From NCBI GenBank assembly GCA_030065235.1, contig JASJDC010000002.1, positions 582,001 through 646,000 on the forward strand: DNA of 64,000 nucleotides, read 5' to 3'. Position 1 is the first letter of the stretch, and each line of letters starts with the position of its first letter. The translations under genes and the position numbers were made by a program. This document shows positions 63,491 through 64,000 of the stretch, piece after piece. The notes under the pieces were generated by a model. The model worked only from the letters and a program-made list of their open reading frames with translations, was not told where the DNA came from and made no database searches. The DNA comes from Alphaproteobacteria bacterium. Its GTDB lineage: Bacteria; Pseudomonadota; Alphaproteobacteria; UBA8366; Aestuariispiraceae.

Positions 63491-64000
63491 TCACGCGGTC
63501 TGCACCGCCTTCGCCGCATCGGGCGCCAAGGGACGCGCGACAGGGGCCGGGCCCAGCGGCAGCCCAACACGAAAGGTGCTGCCTTCGCCTTCCTCTGACG
63601 TGATGGCCAGCCGGCCGCGATGCCGGTTGACGATATGTTTGACGATGGCGAGGCCGAGCCCGGTGCCGCCCAACTCGCGCGAGCGCGCCGCGTCGACACG
63701 GTAAAACCGTTCGGTCAGGCGCGGCAGATGTTCGCGCGGAATGCCCGACCCGAAATCGCGCACCGAAATCCAGAAGACATCCTCGGCGATCTCGCCCGAG
63801 ACCAAGACCTCCGTCCCACGGCCGCCATATTTCAGCGCGTTTTCGATCAGATTCTGAAACACTTGCGTCAACTGATCTTCGTCGCCAAGCACCGGCGGCG
63901 GGTCTTCCAGCGTCTCGATCCGGATCGTCATACCCAGACTGTCCGCCTTCTGCGACAGCGTCTCGGCGACCCGCCGCGCCACCGCCAACGCGTCGACCTG
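63491..64000 (-). CDS. Sensor histidine kinase, C-terminal fragment at window edge
   Basis: At least 169 aa of a HATPase domain; the 5' end lies outside the window. N box FQNLIENALKYGG, G1 VRDFGSGIP, F box LTERFYRVDAARSRE and G2 GGTGLGLAIVKHIVNRH are intact, followed by a Pro/Ala-rich tail. The sequence style resembles PhoR-type phosphate sensors of alphaproteobacteria, but the sensor region is not visible. Confidence 0.9.
   Translation of the reverse strand, partial: QVDALAVARRVAETLSQKADSLGMTIRIETLEDPPPVLGDEDQLTQVFQNLIENALKYGGRGTEVLVSGEIAEDVFWISVRDFGSGIPREHLPRLTERFYRVDAARSRELGGTGLGLAIVKHIVNRHRGRLAITSEEGEGSTFRVGLPLGPAPVARPLAPDAAKAVQTA

Overview
This is a 64 kb stretch of a high-GC Gram-negative chromosome, most likely an alphaproteobacterium. 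The evidence is a KDO/LPS gene (kdsB), a CycM-type membrane-anchored cytochrome c, a small bacterial SRP RNA beside dnaX-ybaB-recR, the cluster rimP-nusA-ylxR-infB-rbfA-truB-rpsO-pnp, hrcA divergent from rph-rdgB-hemW, and trpF/trpBA-accD-folC. I cannot place the order or genus. I see no tRNA, rRNA, insertion sequence, prophage or CRISPR array.

Layout. 0-12.8 kb is biosynthesis and peptidases: hisN-like phosphatase, cytochrome c, kdsB, then on the minus strand M20 peptidase-trpF, an AraC regulator, and trpB-trpA-accD-folC, followed by oligopeptidase B (ptrB). 12.8-16.3 kb is the most unusual part: a well-formed promoter-hairpin-terminator unit of about 100 nt (candidate small RNA with an anti-Shine-Dalgarno stretch), then a signal-less protein with two peptidoglycan-binding-like repeats and a C-terminal DUF2778/Tlde1-like L,D-transpeptidase domain, then three tandem paralogous membrane proteins of exactly equal length (157 aa). 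This looks like a peptidoglycan-targeting effector with a triplicated immunity array. An AmpG-like muropeptide permease lies convergent to it. 17.8-23.5 kb holds a GNAT, ppa, and pheS and pheT separated by an opposite-strand fluoroacetate-dehalogenase-like hydrolase.

23.5-37.7 kb is accessory and regulator-rich: two tandem LuxR-type regulators, two paralogous lipoproteins sharing an upstream palindrome, an XRE regulator divergent from a gene with a C-terminal J-like domain (palindromes in between), a prephenate dehydratase fused to an N-terminal XRE DNA-binding domain with a 16-bp palindrome just upstream of its promoter, LysR/GST/multidomain flavin-iron-sulfur oxidoreductase, an AraC regulator, a stand-alone B3/4 protein and a LysE exporter.

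37.1-64 kb is largely housekeeping: HAD phosphatase, nudC, SRP RNA, dnaX-ybaB-recR, a glutamine amidotransferase and a DUF4139 protein, rmuC, def-fmt, SirB1-like and BON proteins, gamma carbonic anhydrase, the pnp-to-rimP transcription/translation cluster, hrcA, rph-rdgB-hemW and the C-terminal part of a sensor histidine kinase cut by the window end.

Functional themes: aromatic amino-acid metabolism (trpF, trpBA, HTH-PheA, pheST, stand-alone B3/4), cell wall (Tlde1-like protein, AmpG), and the RNA/translation core. All names come from reading motifs in the translations; no database search was run.
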